Shown: positions 6,689 through 14,810 of the stretch, piece by piece
Numbering within the stretch: position 1 is the stretch's first letter
Layout: every line of letters starts with the position of its first letter
Virus record (IMG/VR): IMGVR_UViG_3300024054_000541
Coordinates: 1-37,258 of that record
Strand: one strand, 5' to 3'
Length of the DNA stretch: 37,258 nucleotides
DNA from: a virus
Notes under the pieces: model-generated
Databases searched by the model: none
What the model was told of the DNA's origin: nothing
Seen by the model: the letters and a program-made list of their open reading frames with translations, nothing else
Position numbers and translations under genes: made by a program

Positions 6689-9078
6689 TACTCCATAGCC
6701 ACAATGATTATCGTGTCGTTTTGGCGGCGGCCGCCGGGCTGGAATCCCAAGGAAATCACCTCACATACGGGCGAGCCGGGTGCGAAGGCCAGCGTTACGG
6801 TGTCTCCGGCCTCCAGATCGCAGTTGTCTAGGAAAACTGTGAACTCATGCACCCAATGGCGGCCCTTGTAGCGCGAGCGGTAGAACAAGGCGTTGTTGCC
6901 GGCCATATTGAAGTCCGCCACGAACTCAAACCTGAACAGATCTGGCCGCTCCGAAGCTCCGTGATCGGCCACGGACGACGCATCGGTAAACGAGATCACG
7001 CCCTTGCAGGCGGTATCACCGCTGTCGTAGGTTGACCAGTCGCGATCGTAGTGCAGATTGACGGTGTTGATCAGGTCGGATAGCCGTGTGCGATATCTTC
7101 GCCACGCGAGACGCCCGCCGCTGTTCATGCGCACCATATCCGCCGTGATCGTCCGTTGCGATGCGGGAGCTGTCTCGTGACACCATGTCAGGTGCGGCCT
7201 GTCGATCCGCATTTTGAGACGGCAGCGGCACTGCCGGGCCATGTCCTGAAGCCACTGCCACGCGGTTTTATACTCGCGGATCGCTCCCGCGAACTTGTAG
7301 CCCGACGCGGCCATCTCCGGCCCGGCGTCCCCCATGCCTGCGGCCGATCCGGCGTAGACCGACGTGAAATGCTTAATGACGTGATCCGGGCGCTCGATCA
7401 GCGCGCCGGGCGTGCCCGTGTACGTGCCGGAGGGAGTGTCCATGTGCCCTTGCACGTCCGCCAGCACCTCGTCACCCACGATAGTGTTGGCGCTGGAATT
7501 GCCGGTGATCACCGACGGCGATGCCATATACACGTCGCCCTGCATGTTGTTGTCGTAGTTGTGTGTGACGCCGGAGGCGGGAGCCTGCTCAGTAGCGGAT
7601 AGATAGCCGGTACGCTTTGCCGATGTGATCGTGATGCCTCCCCACGCGGCCTGCGGAGATGCCCCTTCCAGGTGTATTGCTACTTCTACGGGGTCGTTGG
7701 CCGGGGCCGTAACGGTAATAGTGTTCCCCGTCGGGTTGTATGATGGGAGAACCACCCCGCCGATAGTCACCGTGAGCGAGCATGGAAAACTGGTGTTGGG
7801 GAGGAAATACACGTCATAGTCATAATGTATCTCGAAATTGGCGGTCGTCAGGCTGGAATTGGCAGGGAACGTGATGTTGCCGACCGCCCAGGGGAACTGC
7901 GGGTTTGTTGGCACATTGACCTTGGGCGGCAGGGAGGCGGCCTGGTCGTTGACCGCCGAGGCCGTGCTCAGTCCGTGGCCGTGATTTCCCTGGCTGATGC
8001 TGATAGCGGCGCGGATCGACATGTAATCCGCCGTCCATTCGGCGTCGATAATGCCAATGTTCATTGCCTGCTCCACCGTGAGGTAACCCGACAGCGCCAC
8101 TACCGCCCTGGCTCCCCAGCCGCCGAGCTGGCTGCCCGCCTGTCCCGTGTACCGGGAGACGAGCGAGCCAAGGCTGGTGATGTCCACGTCCAGCCCGTTC
8201 ACGCGCACCCAGACCCTGTCGATGCTTTTTACCGGATGATCGGCCACCAGATAGATGTATTGAGTCAGGAATTCCCATACCGTCGCGCCCTTGGCGTGCT
8301 CCGCCGCGAGTGTGTCGTTGTAGCCGCGCGTCACCTCGCAATATGTGCTGCCGTAGCCTTCCATGACGGTGATAAGCATATGTTCGGCGTCCACGACGAT
8401 CTCCATTCCGGCGCGGAACTGTCCGGGATCGCCCAGCCTCAGCCAGTCCTGCCCGACGTCCATGTTGGACTGTAAAAGGGTCATCGCTCCCGCCTTCAGC
8501 GCCGGGCAGGCCAGCCGCTTCACGGAGCCGTAGACAATCGGCTTCACCCTGCCCACGTCGTCCGGGTCGGCGTCCGGATAATCGGCGCGCGTGATCTTCG
8601 TCCCCACGTAGTTCCGGCAGCGGATCGAGGCATCCTCCATCGAGATTTTTATGATAGTCTCGGATTCGAATTCGTAGTCCGTTATGTAGCCCGTCCATAT
8701 CACCTGTGGCGGCGCGGATAATGCGTCCAGCCCGTTGTACCAGAGCCAGAGCGCGCATAGGTGCTTTTCGGGCACGCAGGAGCCGAGCAGGTTTTCAATG
8801 TTGTTTTGGTCGGCGCGGTCGATGATGCAACTCACCGAAAAATCGCTGACCTGCGCGTCGTCGAGGCCCGCGCCGATACCCATGTTTATCCGTCCCCACG
8901 ACGCGATCCACGGCTTTGTGACGGTGGACAGAAACTCGTTCGGCCACCACGGTACCGTCACAGGAATGTCCGACAGATACACCGTGGCATCGCCGAGGGT
9001 GCATTGGAGCATCCAGACCGGCGTTGCGCCGGTCTTTTTGTTTTTCTCCGCCGTGAAGCCGGCCGAAAAACTCCTCAT
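6685..9078 (-). CDS. Large tail-tip (hub-like) protein
   Basis: This 797-residue protein is encoded just before the fibre gene, with a 4-base overlap at each end. The start region reads MRSFSAGFTAEKNKKTG. The middle contains repeated Trp/Gly-rich strands, and the C-terminal third includes ITADMVRMNSGGRLAW and YDSGDTACKG. In siphoviruses the large protein after the tape measure and distal-tail protein forms the tip hub or baseplate, and this gene occupies that slot. I do not see catalytic motifs of NlpC/P60 peptidases or lysozymes. The family is therefore not named; size and synteny support a tail-tip role. Confidence 0.75.
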   Translation of the reverse strand: MRSFSAGFTAEKNKKTGATPVWMLQCTLGDATVYLSDIPVTVPWWPNEFLSTVTKPWIASWGRINMGIGAGLDDAQVSDFSVSCIIDRADQNNIENLLGSCVPEKHLCALWLWYNGLDALSAPPQVIWTGYITDYEFESETIIKISMEDASIRCRNYVGTKITRADYPDADPDDVGRVKPIVYGSVKRLACPALKAGAMTLLQSNMDVGQDWLRLGDPGQFRAGMEIVVDAEHMLITVMEGYGSTYCEVTRGYNDTLAAEHAKGATVWEFLTQYIYLVADHPVKSIDRVWVRVNGLDVDITSLGSLVSRYTGQAGSQLGGWGARAVVALSGYLTVEQAMNIGIIDAEWTADYMSIRAAISISQGNHGHGLSTASAVNDQAASLPPKVNVPTNPQFPWAVGNITFPANSSLTTANFEIHYDYDVYFLPNTSFPCSLTVTIGGVVLPSYNPTGNTITVTAPANDPVEVAIHLEGASPQAAWGGITITSAKRTGYLSATEQAPASGVTHNYDNNMQGDVYMASPSVITGNSSANTIVGDEVLADVQGHMDTPSGTYTGTPGALIERPDHVIKHFTSVYAGSAAGMGDAGPEMAASGYKFAGAIREYKTAWQWLQDMARQCRCRLKMRIDRPHLTWCHETAPASQRTITADMVRMNSGGRLAWRRYRTRLSDLINTVNLHYDRDWSTYDSGDTACKGVISFTDASSVADHGASERPDLFRFEFVADFNMAGNNALFYRSRYKGRHWVHEFTVFLDNCDLEAGDTVTLAFAPGSPVCEVISLGFQPGGRRQNDTIIIVAMEY

Positions 9079-9452
9079 CCCTCGATCCTCAAAAGCAGCC
9101 GCACGGCGAAGCGTCCGTAACGCTCGGTGAATTCCGGCTTTGGCGTCATCAGCCTGACCGCATGGGAAGCTCCGTTATGGTCGTAATACGTGAAGACGTT
9201 GACCGCTCCCACGGCCACGGTGCGGATGAACGAATCGAGCGCCGCCTTATCGGCGCTTGAGATCGACGGCCACGACAGCACGATGGTGTCCTCGGGGAAA
9301 ATCCCCTTATTGTAGATGTATAGGCTTCCGCCGCCGGATCGATCCACCGGCTGAAAAAACTCGCAGGCGTAGACCGCTCCCTGCTCCGGATTGCGAGAGA
9401 AGGTCACCGACCCGGCGGGCGCTGACGCGCGTTCGAACCTGACGGCGGCCAT
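9075..9452 (-). CDS. Probable distal tail protein
   Basis: This 125-residue beta-rich protein (MAAVRFERASAPAGSVTFSRNP...) is encoded between the tape-measure region and the large tail-tip protein, overlapping the latter by 4 bases. Sequence such as LYIYNKGIFPEDTIVLSWP and FAVRLLLRIEG suggests strand-rich packing and no membrane segment. In non-contractile tails this position usually holds the distal-tail or tail-completion protein linking the tube to the tip. I do not recognise the exact family, so the role rests on gene order. Confidence 0.65.
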   Translation of the reverse strand: MAAVRFERASAPAGSVTFSRNPEQGAVYACEFFQPVDRSGGGSLYIYNKGIFPEDTIVLSWPSISSADKAALDSFIRTVAVGAVNVFTYYDHNGASHAVRLMTPKPEFTERYGRFAVRLLLRIEG

Positions 9453-9488
9453 GTCAGGCGAGCCTCATGCGAGCCTTGGTGAACATAT

Positions 9489-9653
9489 CTACCTCTTGCA
9501 GGCCACTATAACCACGCCGGACGGCCTGCCCGCGCGATCCTCGGCGTTCAGCTCGCCCTGAAGCGCGCTCATGACCGCCAGTATCTTTTTCCGTTCGGGG
9601 CAGTCGTCTACCTGGCTGCACGATACGCACCTGTTCATATCTATCGCCCACAT
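9489..9653 (-). CDS. Small Cys-motif phage protein after the tape measure
   Basis: The 54-residue product begins MWAIDMNRCVSCSQVDDCPE. It was recognised because the tape-measure stop is followed by ATG at 9653 with a strong AAAGGAGGTT Shine-Dalgarno about 10 bases upstream, inside the 3' end of the tape-measure gene. The CVSC...C arrangement near residues 9-18 and a later Cys could bind a metal, though only loosely resembling known zinc knuckles. The second in-frame ATG (9638) is too far from the ribosome site. Its place between tape measure and distal-tail protein suggests a tail-assembly factor; function unknown. Confidence 0.7.
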   Translation of the reverse strand: MWAIDMNRCVSCSQVDDCPERKKILAVMSALQGELNAEDRAGRPSGVVIVACKR

Positions 9654-9654
9654 A

Positions 9655-12480
9655 TTAGTTGAACCTCCTTTGAAGTCTATCCTTCAGTTGTCGCGCTACC
9701 TCGCGCGATATGGCGTCGATGTCGAGGGATGCCCCGGCCTCGCCCGATGGCGTAGTGGCGGGTTCGAACCCGCGCGTGCCGATGTATATGTCGCCGATGG
9801 TTATCATATGTGTGGCCCCTGTGGCCGCCCCGGCAATATCAGTGCCCGCCTTCCGCCTGGAAGCCTCCTCGAACGAATATTGCGTGTAAACGTTGTGCGC
9901 CGACCGGGACATCGCCTTGTCCGATGGCGTATAGGCAGGCTCCGGTGACTGCCCCGTATCGAACGATGCGGACATGGCGGATGTTGTGGACACGTCAGGC
10001 GCAAACCCCTGAATTTTCGCACGCAGCGTGCCGAGCGCTCCGGAGACCTGATCGTTCAGCGTGATAGTTATCTCGGTGTCGAGCGAGTGGAGCAGGTTGT
10101 CCAGGTCAATGATCCGGTCGCGGTAGTGCTCCATCATCTCATCGGCCTTGGACATGGCGGTTTCCACCGCTGTCTGCCAGTCGCCCCAGGCGGTTATCTC
10201 GTCCTGTTTGGCCTGCCGCATTCTCTCCTGCTCGGCAACTATCGCGGACTGAGCGTCTCGCACCTGACCGAGCGCATGGGTGACGGTCTGCTCCAGTGTC
10301 AGCATCCAGTCGCCATCAGATATCTCCCGCGCCGCCCCCGCCGCGGCCTGCTGGAACTTCACCAGCGCGTCGATGCGCTCCTGCCCCGAAAGGGCGGTCG
10401 CCGCGCGGAATTGCTGCTCCAGCGCATCCTGTGTGGAGTAATACTGCTCCAGCGGCGACATCAGCCTCTGCCGGAGGCCGAGTTCCAGATCGCCGTAGTC
10501 CTCGCGCTGCTGCCGGATAGTCTTTTCTAGATCGGCCAGCTCCTTCGTTTTGGCTATCTGGGCGTCCACCGCCTGCTTGTGCATCTGATCGAGCGCCGAG
10601 TAGTACTGCTGCCACGCCGCAAGCCGGGCCTGAGCTCCAGACGTGTCTATTTCGAGCATCAGTTTCTGCTGTCCGGCCAGCGCGTCGCGGGGCGCGCCGG
10701 ATTGAACGAGCGCGTCCATTGCTCCCTGCTCGATCGCGCGGCGGCGGGAATATACGGCGTCCAGCGCCTTGATGTATTCATCCAGAGGGGCGCGCATGGA
10801 GGTGATATCGATCTGCGTGGGCAGGTTTTCACCATCCCCCGCAACCTGCGCCGTTATGTGTTTCATGGCATCGCCAAACCACTGCCCCCACGCCTTTTCG
10901 CTCTCGGCATCCAATGCGGACATCGCCCTGGCGTATGCCTCGACCCCCTTCGTGGCGGTTTCCACGGCCTTGGCCATATCCACGGCGGCCTGTTTTTTCT
11001 TCTTTTGTGCCAACACCCACGCATGCGCGTCGGCGTCGTAGACCATCTTGCCGGAGGCAACGGCGGCGTTGAATTTCTCCATCGCGGCATCGCCGGTAAA
11101 TCCGTGTCCGGCCAGCCTTCGCGCCCGCTCGCCCTTCGCCTCGGCAAGGCCGGTTTCGGCATCCTTGAGCGCCTTTTCGGTCGCGTGTATGCCCCACGGA
11201 TCGGCGCTCTTTTCTATCATCTGGCCGATCTCCCATCCGGCGAAGGCCGCGCCGGTCGACAGCGCCAGCGTGTTGATTGTGCCGAGGCTGGTTATCCAAG
11301 CATCGAGCGGGGCGCGGATGGCCTGTAGCCCCGACAGCTTGTTCCATAGCGTTATCTGCGAGACGAGCGCCCCCTCCGCAGCCGCCTGCACGCCAAACCA
11401 TGCCACCATAGCGCGTTCCGCCGCGCCGATGTCGAGCGCGTATTTGGCCCATGCCCCGGCGATGAGCATCTGAGTTATTGTGTCCAAATTCCGGATAACC
11501 GCGCCCGTTGCCTTTTCGACCGGCGTCAGCGCGTCCAGCACCGTTCTTACCACGCCGGAGACGTCTGCCGCCATCTCCGCCGATCCGGAGGCGTCGAGGT
11601 TGAACCCCAGATTTTTGGGCAGCGCCTGAAAGTGTTTTTTGAGCGCGTCGAACGCCCCGGCGTTCATGATCTCCACCTGCATCTTCTGCATGGCCGTCTT
11701 CGCGCCCGATACCATGCCGTCCCACGTGCCGGCCATCTCGGCGGCCGCGCCGTCGTAATTCTTTTGCAGTCCCCGGAAGAGGGCATCTAAGCCGCTGCCC
11801 GCGTCGAGTGCGCCGCTCTCTATCCGCTTTGACAGTTCCTGCATCGACAGCCCCATCTCATCGGCCATCGTCCGCATCGCCGTGGGTATCACCTCGCCGA
11901 GCTGCTGACGCAGCTCCTCCATGGAGATCACTCCCTTGCCCGCCATCTGGATAATGGCGACGGACGCGCGTTCCATCTCCTGCCCGCCGCCGCCGAAGGC
12001 GGCGATCGTGTCGGTGAGCGTCTTCAGGCTACCGCCCATCGGATCGAGTCCGGCGACCTGGAGTTTCACAAACGCGTTCCGATACGCCTGCAGTTCCATC
12101 ACCGGATTGGCGGACGAGAAGCGAAGCAGCCAGTCCATGCTTTGTCTGCCGCCCTCGGCGGAGCCGGTCAGGCGCGTGAGCATCTTTTCGGTTTTTTCAA
12201 ATCCGGCGGCGGTGGCCACGGTGCTGTCCGCCACCTCGCGCATCGACGAGGCGGCGCCCTGGAGTGCCGCGAACCCCACCAGCCCCTTGATCAGCCCGAT
12301 GGCCGACGAGGCAGCCCTGTCGCACGCGCCGCCGAATACGCCCACGCCGGACGCCCCGTCCCTAGCCGACCCCGCGACCTTGTCGAAGGCCGACTTTCCG
12401 GCCTGCTCCACGGCGCGCAACGATGTAACCGCGCCCGCGAAGTCCACCTCGATAACTATTTTTGTTTTTATGTCCGCCAC
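9655..12480 (-). CDS. Tail tape-measure protein
   Basis: This 941-residue protein sets tail length and is threaded through the tube before DNA ejection. The N-terminal 280 residues match the tape-measure N-terminal domain, including GFEKTEKMLTRLTGSA, SANPVMELQAYRNAF and MEELRQQLGEVIPTAM. The rest is long alpha-helix rich in Ala, Gln, Glu and Lys with coiled-coil character, and a hydrophobic segment near 330-420. Start is GTG at 12480, encoding MADIKTK. It follows the frameshifted chaperone pair, the invariable order in long-tailed phages. If about 1.5 angstrom of helix corresponds to one residue, a tail near 140 nm is expected, which is an inference. Confidence 0.93.
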   Translation of the reverse strand: MADIKTKIVIEVDFAGAVTSLRAVEQAGKSAFDKVAGSARDGASGVGVFGGACDRAASSAIGLIKGLVGFAALQGAASSMREVADSTVATAAGFEKTEKMLTRLTGSAEGGRQSMDWLLRFSSANPVMELQAYRNAFVKLQVAGLDPMGGSLKTLTDTIAAFGGGGQEMERASVAIIQMAGKGVISMEELRQQLGEVIPTAMRTMADEMGLSMQELSKRIESGALDAGSGLDALFRGLQKNYDGAAAEMAGTWDGMVSGAKTAMQKMQVEIMNAGAFDALKKHFQALPKNLGFNLDASGSAEMAADVSGVVRTVLDALTPVEKATGAVIRNLDTITQMLIAGAWAKYALDIGAAERAMVAWFGVQAAAEGALVSQITLWNKLSGLQAIRAPLDAWITSLGTINTLALSTGAAFAGWEIGQMIEKSADPWGIHATEKALKDAETGLAEAKGERARRLAGHGFTGDAAMEKFNAAVASGKMVYDADAHAWVLAQKKKKQAAVDMAKAVETATKGVEAYARAMSALDAESEKAWGQWFGDAMKHITAQVAGDGENLPTQIDITSMRAPLDEYIKALDAVYSRRRAIEQGAMDALVQSGAPRDALAGQQKLMLEIDTSGAQARLAAWQQYYSALDQMHKQAVDAQIAKTKELADLEKTIRQQREDYGDLELGLRQRLMSPLEQYYSTQDALEQQFRAATALSGQERIDALVKFQQAAAGAAREISDGDWMLTLEQTVTHALGQVRDAQSAIVAEQERMRQAKQDEITAWGDWQTAVETAMSKADEMMEHYRDRIIDLDNLLHSLDTEITITLNDQVSGALGTLRAKIQGFAPDVSTTSAMSASFDTGQSPEPAYTPSDKAMSRSAHNVYTQYSFEEASRRKAGTDIAGAATGATHMITIGDIYIGTRGFEPATTPSGEAGASLDIDAISREVARQLKDRLQRRFN

Positions 12481-12588
12481 GATTATAATGTCCGTATGTG
12501 GTTTCTAGCCGCCGTCATACAGGGTTACGGCCTCGGCCTCGCCGCCGTCGGCGTCTTGCTGGGCCTGCTGGTCATGGCGGGCGCGCCG

Positions 12589-13277
12589 CTAAAAGGCATC
12601 GCCATTATTGCCGCCTGCCTCTGGCTCCTTCGCCGCTGCGAGTAGCACCTCTTCCACAAGCGCCAGCATCTCAAGATCGTCCATTCCCGCTCCGTACATC
12701 CTCAGTATCGTTCCGCCGTCCACCAAGCCCTTCAGCGCCCTGATTCGCGAGTGAATTTCGAGTATCCGCGCCGCCTCCGGCGTTGGTTCCACCCTCGGGC
12801 AGGCGGCGCAGTCCGGCGTGAAGGCTTCCTCCATCTCCGATATCTCCGCGCAGCCCGCGCACGAAACCCCCGGATAATCCAGGCGGAAATGGAGGAAGCC
12901 GGTCAGTTTTTTGCGAGTTCGGCCTTCCGCGCGGCGGCCAGCCTCTCCAGGTCTATACACGCCTCGTTCACGAAGGCCGCGAACTGCGTCCATTTGCACA
13001 TCAGCAGCGCGGCGTTTTCCGGCGTGCATGGCCACGGCTCGCCGCCGTTTTCAAACCCGCGCCAATCGCGCACGGCGGCGGCCGCCAGCAACTCGTCGGC
13101 CTTGTCCCTGTCGTACGTCTCCACCGCCGCTTTATTGCGGTATGCCGTTACGGTGGCCGCGCGCCGGATCACCTGCAGGCCGTCGCGCGGGATGTGGCGC
13201 ACGAGCACCTCAGCATCATCGCCGAACGGCAGCCAGGCTTCGAGGTGTGTGTTTTGTGTTAATGCTGATATATCCAT
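12589..13277 (-). CDS. Tail assembly chaperone G-T fusion made by -1 frameshift
   Basis: The shorter protein (12903-13277) is extended by a -1 slip at A AAA AAC (12912-12906), immediately before its TGA. The ribosome then reads CTG ACC GGC and continues for 105 more residues to 12589, giving about 229 residues in total. The added domain has two CxxC pairs (CAGC and CAAC) about 20 residues apart, suggesting a zinc site, then a helical C-terminus. In lambda and most long-tailed phages a G / GT pair made this way at a fixed ratio loads the tape measure and recruits tube subunits. Here the pair sits just upstream of the tape-measure gene as expected. No good start codon exists for separate translation of the downstream frame, supporting the fusion. 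Confidence 0.88.
12823..12912 (-). promoter_or_regulatory. Programmed -1 ribosomal frameshift signal
   Basis: The slippery heptamer A_AAA_AAC (12912-12906) is in the zero frame and is followed directly by TGA. After a 5-base spacer, bases 12900-12884 pair with 12839-12823 to form a 17-bp stem (16 Watson-Crick pairs and one G-U) around a 44-base loop. Heptamer, spacer and stable stem together are the standard elements of -1 frameshifting. Confidence 0.88.
12903..13277 (-). CDS. Tail assembly chaperone, short form (G-like)
   Basis: The 124-residue product begins MDISALTQNTHLEAWLPF and ends RKAELAKN at a TGA directly after the slippery heptamer. It lies between the tail-tube gene and the tape-measure gene, the position of lambda gpG and its many counterparts. 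The predicted fold is mixed alpha/beta with a Trp-rich centre (RDWRGFENGGEPWPCTPENAALLMCKWTQF). Chaperone families at this locus are poorly conserved in sequence, so assignment is from synteny and the frameshift signal. Both the short form and the fusion should be made. Confidence 0.85.
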   Translation of the reverse strand: MDISALTQNTHLEAWLPFGDDAEVLVRHIPRDGLQVIRRAATVTAYRNKAAVETYDRDKADELLAAAAVRDWRGFENGGEPWPCTPENAALLMCKWTQFAAFVNEACIDLERLAAARKAELAKN

Positions 13278-13293
13278 CTTGTTTCCTTTCCGT

Positions 13294-13419
13294 CCTTGTA
13301 AATAATGTCGCCGTTGGAATTTTCGGCGGTTTTCGCCGAAAATGCTTCTCCTAAGTACTTGATTTTTCGAGGTTCATATCCGCAGATTTCGGCGGTTTTC
13401 GCCGAAAATGCCTCGAATA
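13294..13419. repeat. 126-bp perfect repeat, copy 1 (intergenic)
   Basis: These 126 bases are identical to 33252-33377 in the same orientation. They fill most of the 158-bp gap between the tail-tube and chaperone genes. The unit contains two copies of a palindrome with core TTTCGGCG-gtttt-CGCCGAAA (10- and 8-bp stems), about 65 bases apart. No gene is seen in 13278-13435. Confidence 0.95.
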
Positions 13420-13435
13420 TCGGTACGCCCTCCGG

Positions 13436-14485
13436 TTATGTCAGAGGGCTGATGGAGCGCGTATTTATCTGCCGGATACGTAGCGGCGTCAGTATGCCGG
13501 CCATCCCGCTGGGCCCGGCGGTGCATGACAGTGCCTCGAATTCCAGAGGATGTCCAATGACGCCCTTTGCCGTTGGCGCGTCGGCGGCCCTGAGTATCAG
13601 ATGCGGGAACGACAGCGCGAACAATCTCGCCCAGCCGGGGGCGATTTCCGCCCCTGTAAATATCAGCTCGCATTTCTTCCGCTGGTCAACCCTCAGCGCG
13701 CCTAACATCGCGGAGCTATTAAAGCGCGGCAGACCGAGCTTGAGCCGTATCTCCGGCAGTCCGTCGTTCGTCGGCTCATCGATGGTTTTCCACGTGTTGC
13801 TGGTGTGATAGCCCTTGAGTTTGCGCTTAAACGACAGCTCGAAGCTGTTGACAGGCAGGATGTCGCTGTCCGCCAGCGCCTGTCCGTTGGAATTGTTTAA
13901 CCGGCAGACAAGTTGCGAAAACAATACCCGGTTGCCGGTCTCAGGCCATGTCACGTTGGCGAATGTGGTCAGATTGTTCGCCCCCCATCCGTTGCTGTTG
14001 TCGCCGTCGTTGTTCTCGTGGTCGGCCGTCACGTCGAAGTCGATAGCGCATGGCCGCCCGGCCTCGCCCTTGATCGTGAATCCGCTTATCTTGGCCGAGG
14101 CATACTCAAACAATGAGATCCTTTTGTTGATGGCGATCGTGGCGAACAGCCCATCGATATTACCGGCTGGAATTACGTGCGACTCGTAGGCGCCGCCGGC
14201 ACATAAAACAGGGACTCCCGGTGTACCCAGAGCGAGCGCCAGCAGTGTGTCCAGCCCATCGTAACGCAGGGCCGCCGACAGTACGCCCGCGCATGTTTCC
14301 ACGCCCTGATCGCCCTCGAACGCAAACGCGTTGCCAAGCGAATCGTCGAGCAGCACATCCCGCGTGGACTTCATCGTGTCGCCGGTCAAGAGCACGCCGT
14401 GGCCCGCGCCGCAGGGCGCTGCGGTTCCCCATATTGCACCCCTCCTGATGGCCGCCTTTACTTCCGTTCCGGATACGTTCGCCAT
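13436..14485 (-). CDS. Major tail tube protein
   Basis: This 349-residue protein begins MANVSGTEVKAAIRRGAIWGTA, close to the N-terminus of tube proteins of other long-tailed phages and gene-transfer agents. It is beta-rich with strands such as SGFTIKGEAGRPCAIDFDVTAD and FELSFKRKLKGYHTSN. It should polymerise as hexameric rings forming the tail channel around the tape measure. It precedes the chaperone and tape-measure genes, as usual. The absence of a neighbouring sheath gene argues for a non-contractile tail. Start ATG 14485 overlaps the stop of the previous gene closely. Confidence 0.82.
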   Translation of the reverse strand: MANVSGTEVKAAIRRGAIWGTAAPCGAGHGVLLTGDTMKSTRDVLLDDSLGNAFAFEGDQGVETCAGVLSAALRYDGLDTLLALALGTPGVPVLCAGGAYESHVIPAGNIDGLFATIAINKRISLFEYASAKISGFTIKGEAGRPCAIDFDVTADHENNDGDNSNGWGANNLTTFANVTWPETGNRVLFSQLVCRLNNSNGQALADSDILPVNSFELSFKRKLKGYHTSNTWKTIDEPTNDGLPEIRLKLGLPRFNSSAMLGALRVDQRKKCELIFTGAEIAPGWARLFALSFPHLILRAADAPTAKGVIGHPLEFEALSCTAGPSGMAGILTPLRIRQINTRSISPLT

Positions 14486-14486
14486 G

Positions 14487-14768
14487 TCAGTGCGCCTCCT
14501 CGATGATTACATCACCACCGCCCTCTCCTGAAGGGGATGATGATGGAAATGGCGGATCAGGCGGGTTCGAACCAGCCCCCGCCAGTACGGGCGAAAAATC
14601 TTTCGCCAGTACGGGCGAAAAATCTTTCGCCCCTACCTCAACAAATATCTCCGCTCCCGCCACGGCGGGGTCGAGCATGTGGCGCTCGCCCTTCACCAAC
14701 GCGATGCCGGTCATGGCATGTACGCCGCCGGTATCCGTTACCACCTCGTACAGTTTTTTGTTATTCAT
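14487..14768 (-). CDS. Small phage protein with palindrome-derived repeat
   Basis: The 93-residue product begins MNNKKLYEVVTDTGGVHAM and carries a GGAG Shine-Dalgarno upstream of ATG 14768. Residues 48-63 are two copies of KDFSPVLA encoded by a perfect 2 x 24-bp repeat. The C-terminal part is Pro/Gly/Ser-rich (SNPPDPPFPSSSPSGEGGG), so it looks like a linker. The N-terminal half seems to be the folded part. It sits between the Gp37-like and tail-tube genes, where Mu carries small head-tail joining factors; no function is assigned. Confidence 0.7.
   Translation of the reverse strand: MNNKKLYEVVTDTGGVHAMTGIALVKGERHMLDPAVAGAEIFVEVGAKDFSPVLAKDFSPVLAGAGSNPPDPPFPSSSPSGEGGGDVIIEEAH
14581..14628. repeat. 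24-bp tandem repeat inside a phage gene
   Basis: Two perfect 24-bp copies (14581-14604 and 14605-14628) lie in tandem, each holding the half-palindrome gggcgaaaaatctttcgcc. The following bases complete gcccctac, making the unit resemble the 28-bp palindrome at 14783-14810. The reading frame stays open through both copies. Confidence 0.9.
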
Positions 14769-14782
14769 CGGGTCTCCTTGCC

Positions 14783-14810
14783 GTAGGGGCGAAAATTTTT
14801 TCGCCCCTAC
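14783..14810. repeat. 28-bp perfect palindrome at a gene junction
   Basis: The arms gtaggggcgaaaa and ttttcgcccctac (13 bp each) are separated by 2 bases. On the minus strand its first bases supply the TAG stop of the Gp37-like gene. It belongs to the same family as the units at 14581-14636. Confidence 0.9.

Noticed and set aside
7820-8758. 312-residue minus frame inside the tail-tip gene
   Set aside because: Out-of-frame shadow rich in Arg and Gly within a well-supported structural gene.
14581-14636. CRISPR array
   Set aside because: Only two adjacent 24-bp copies without spacers; coding and palindromic.
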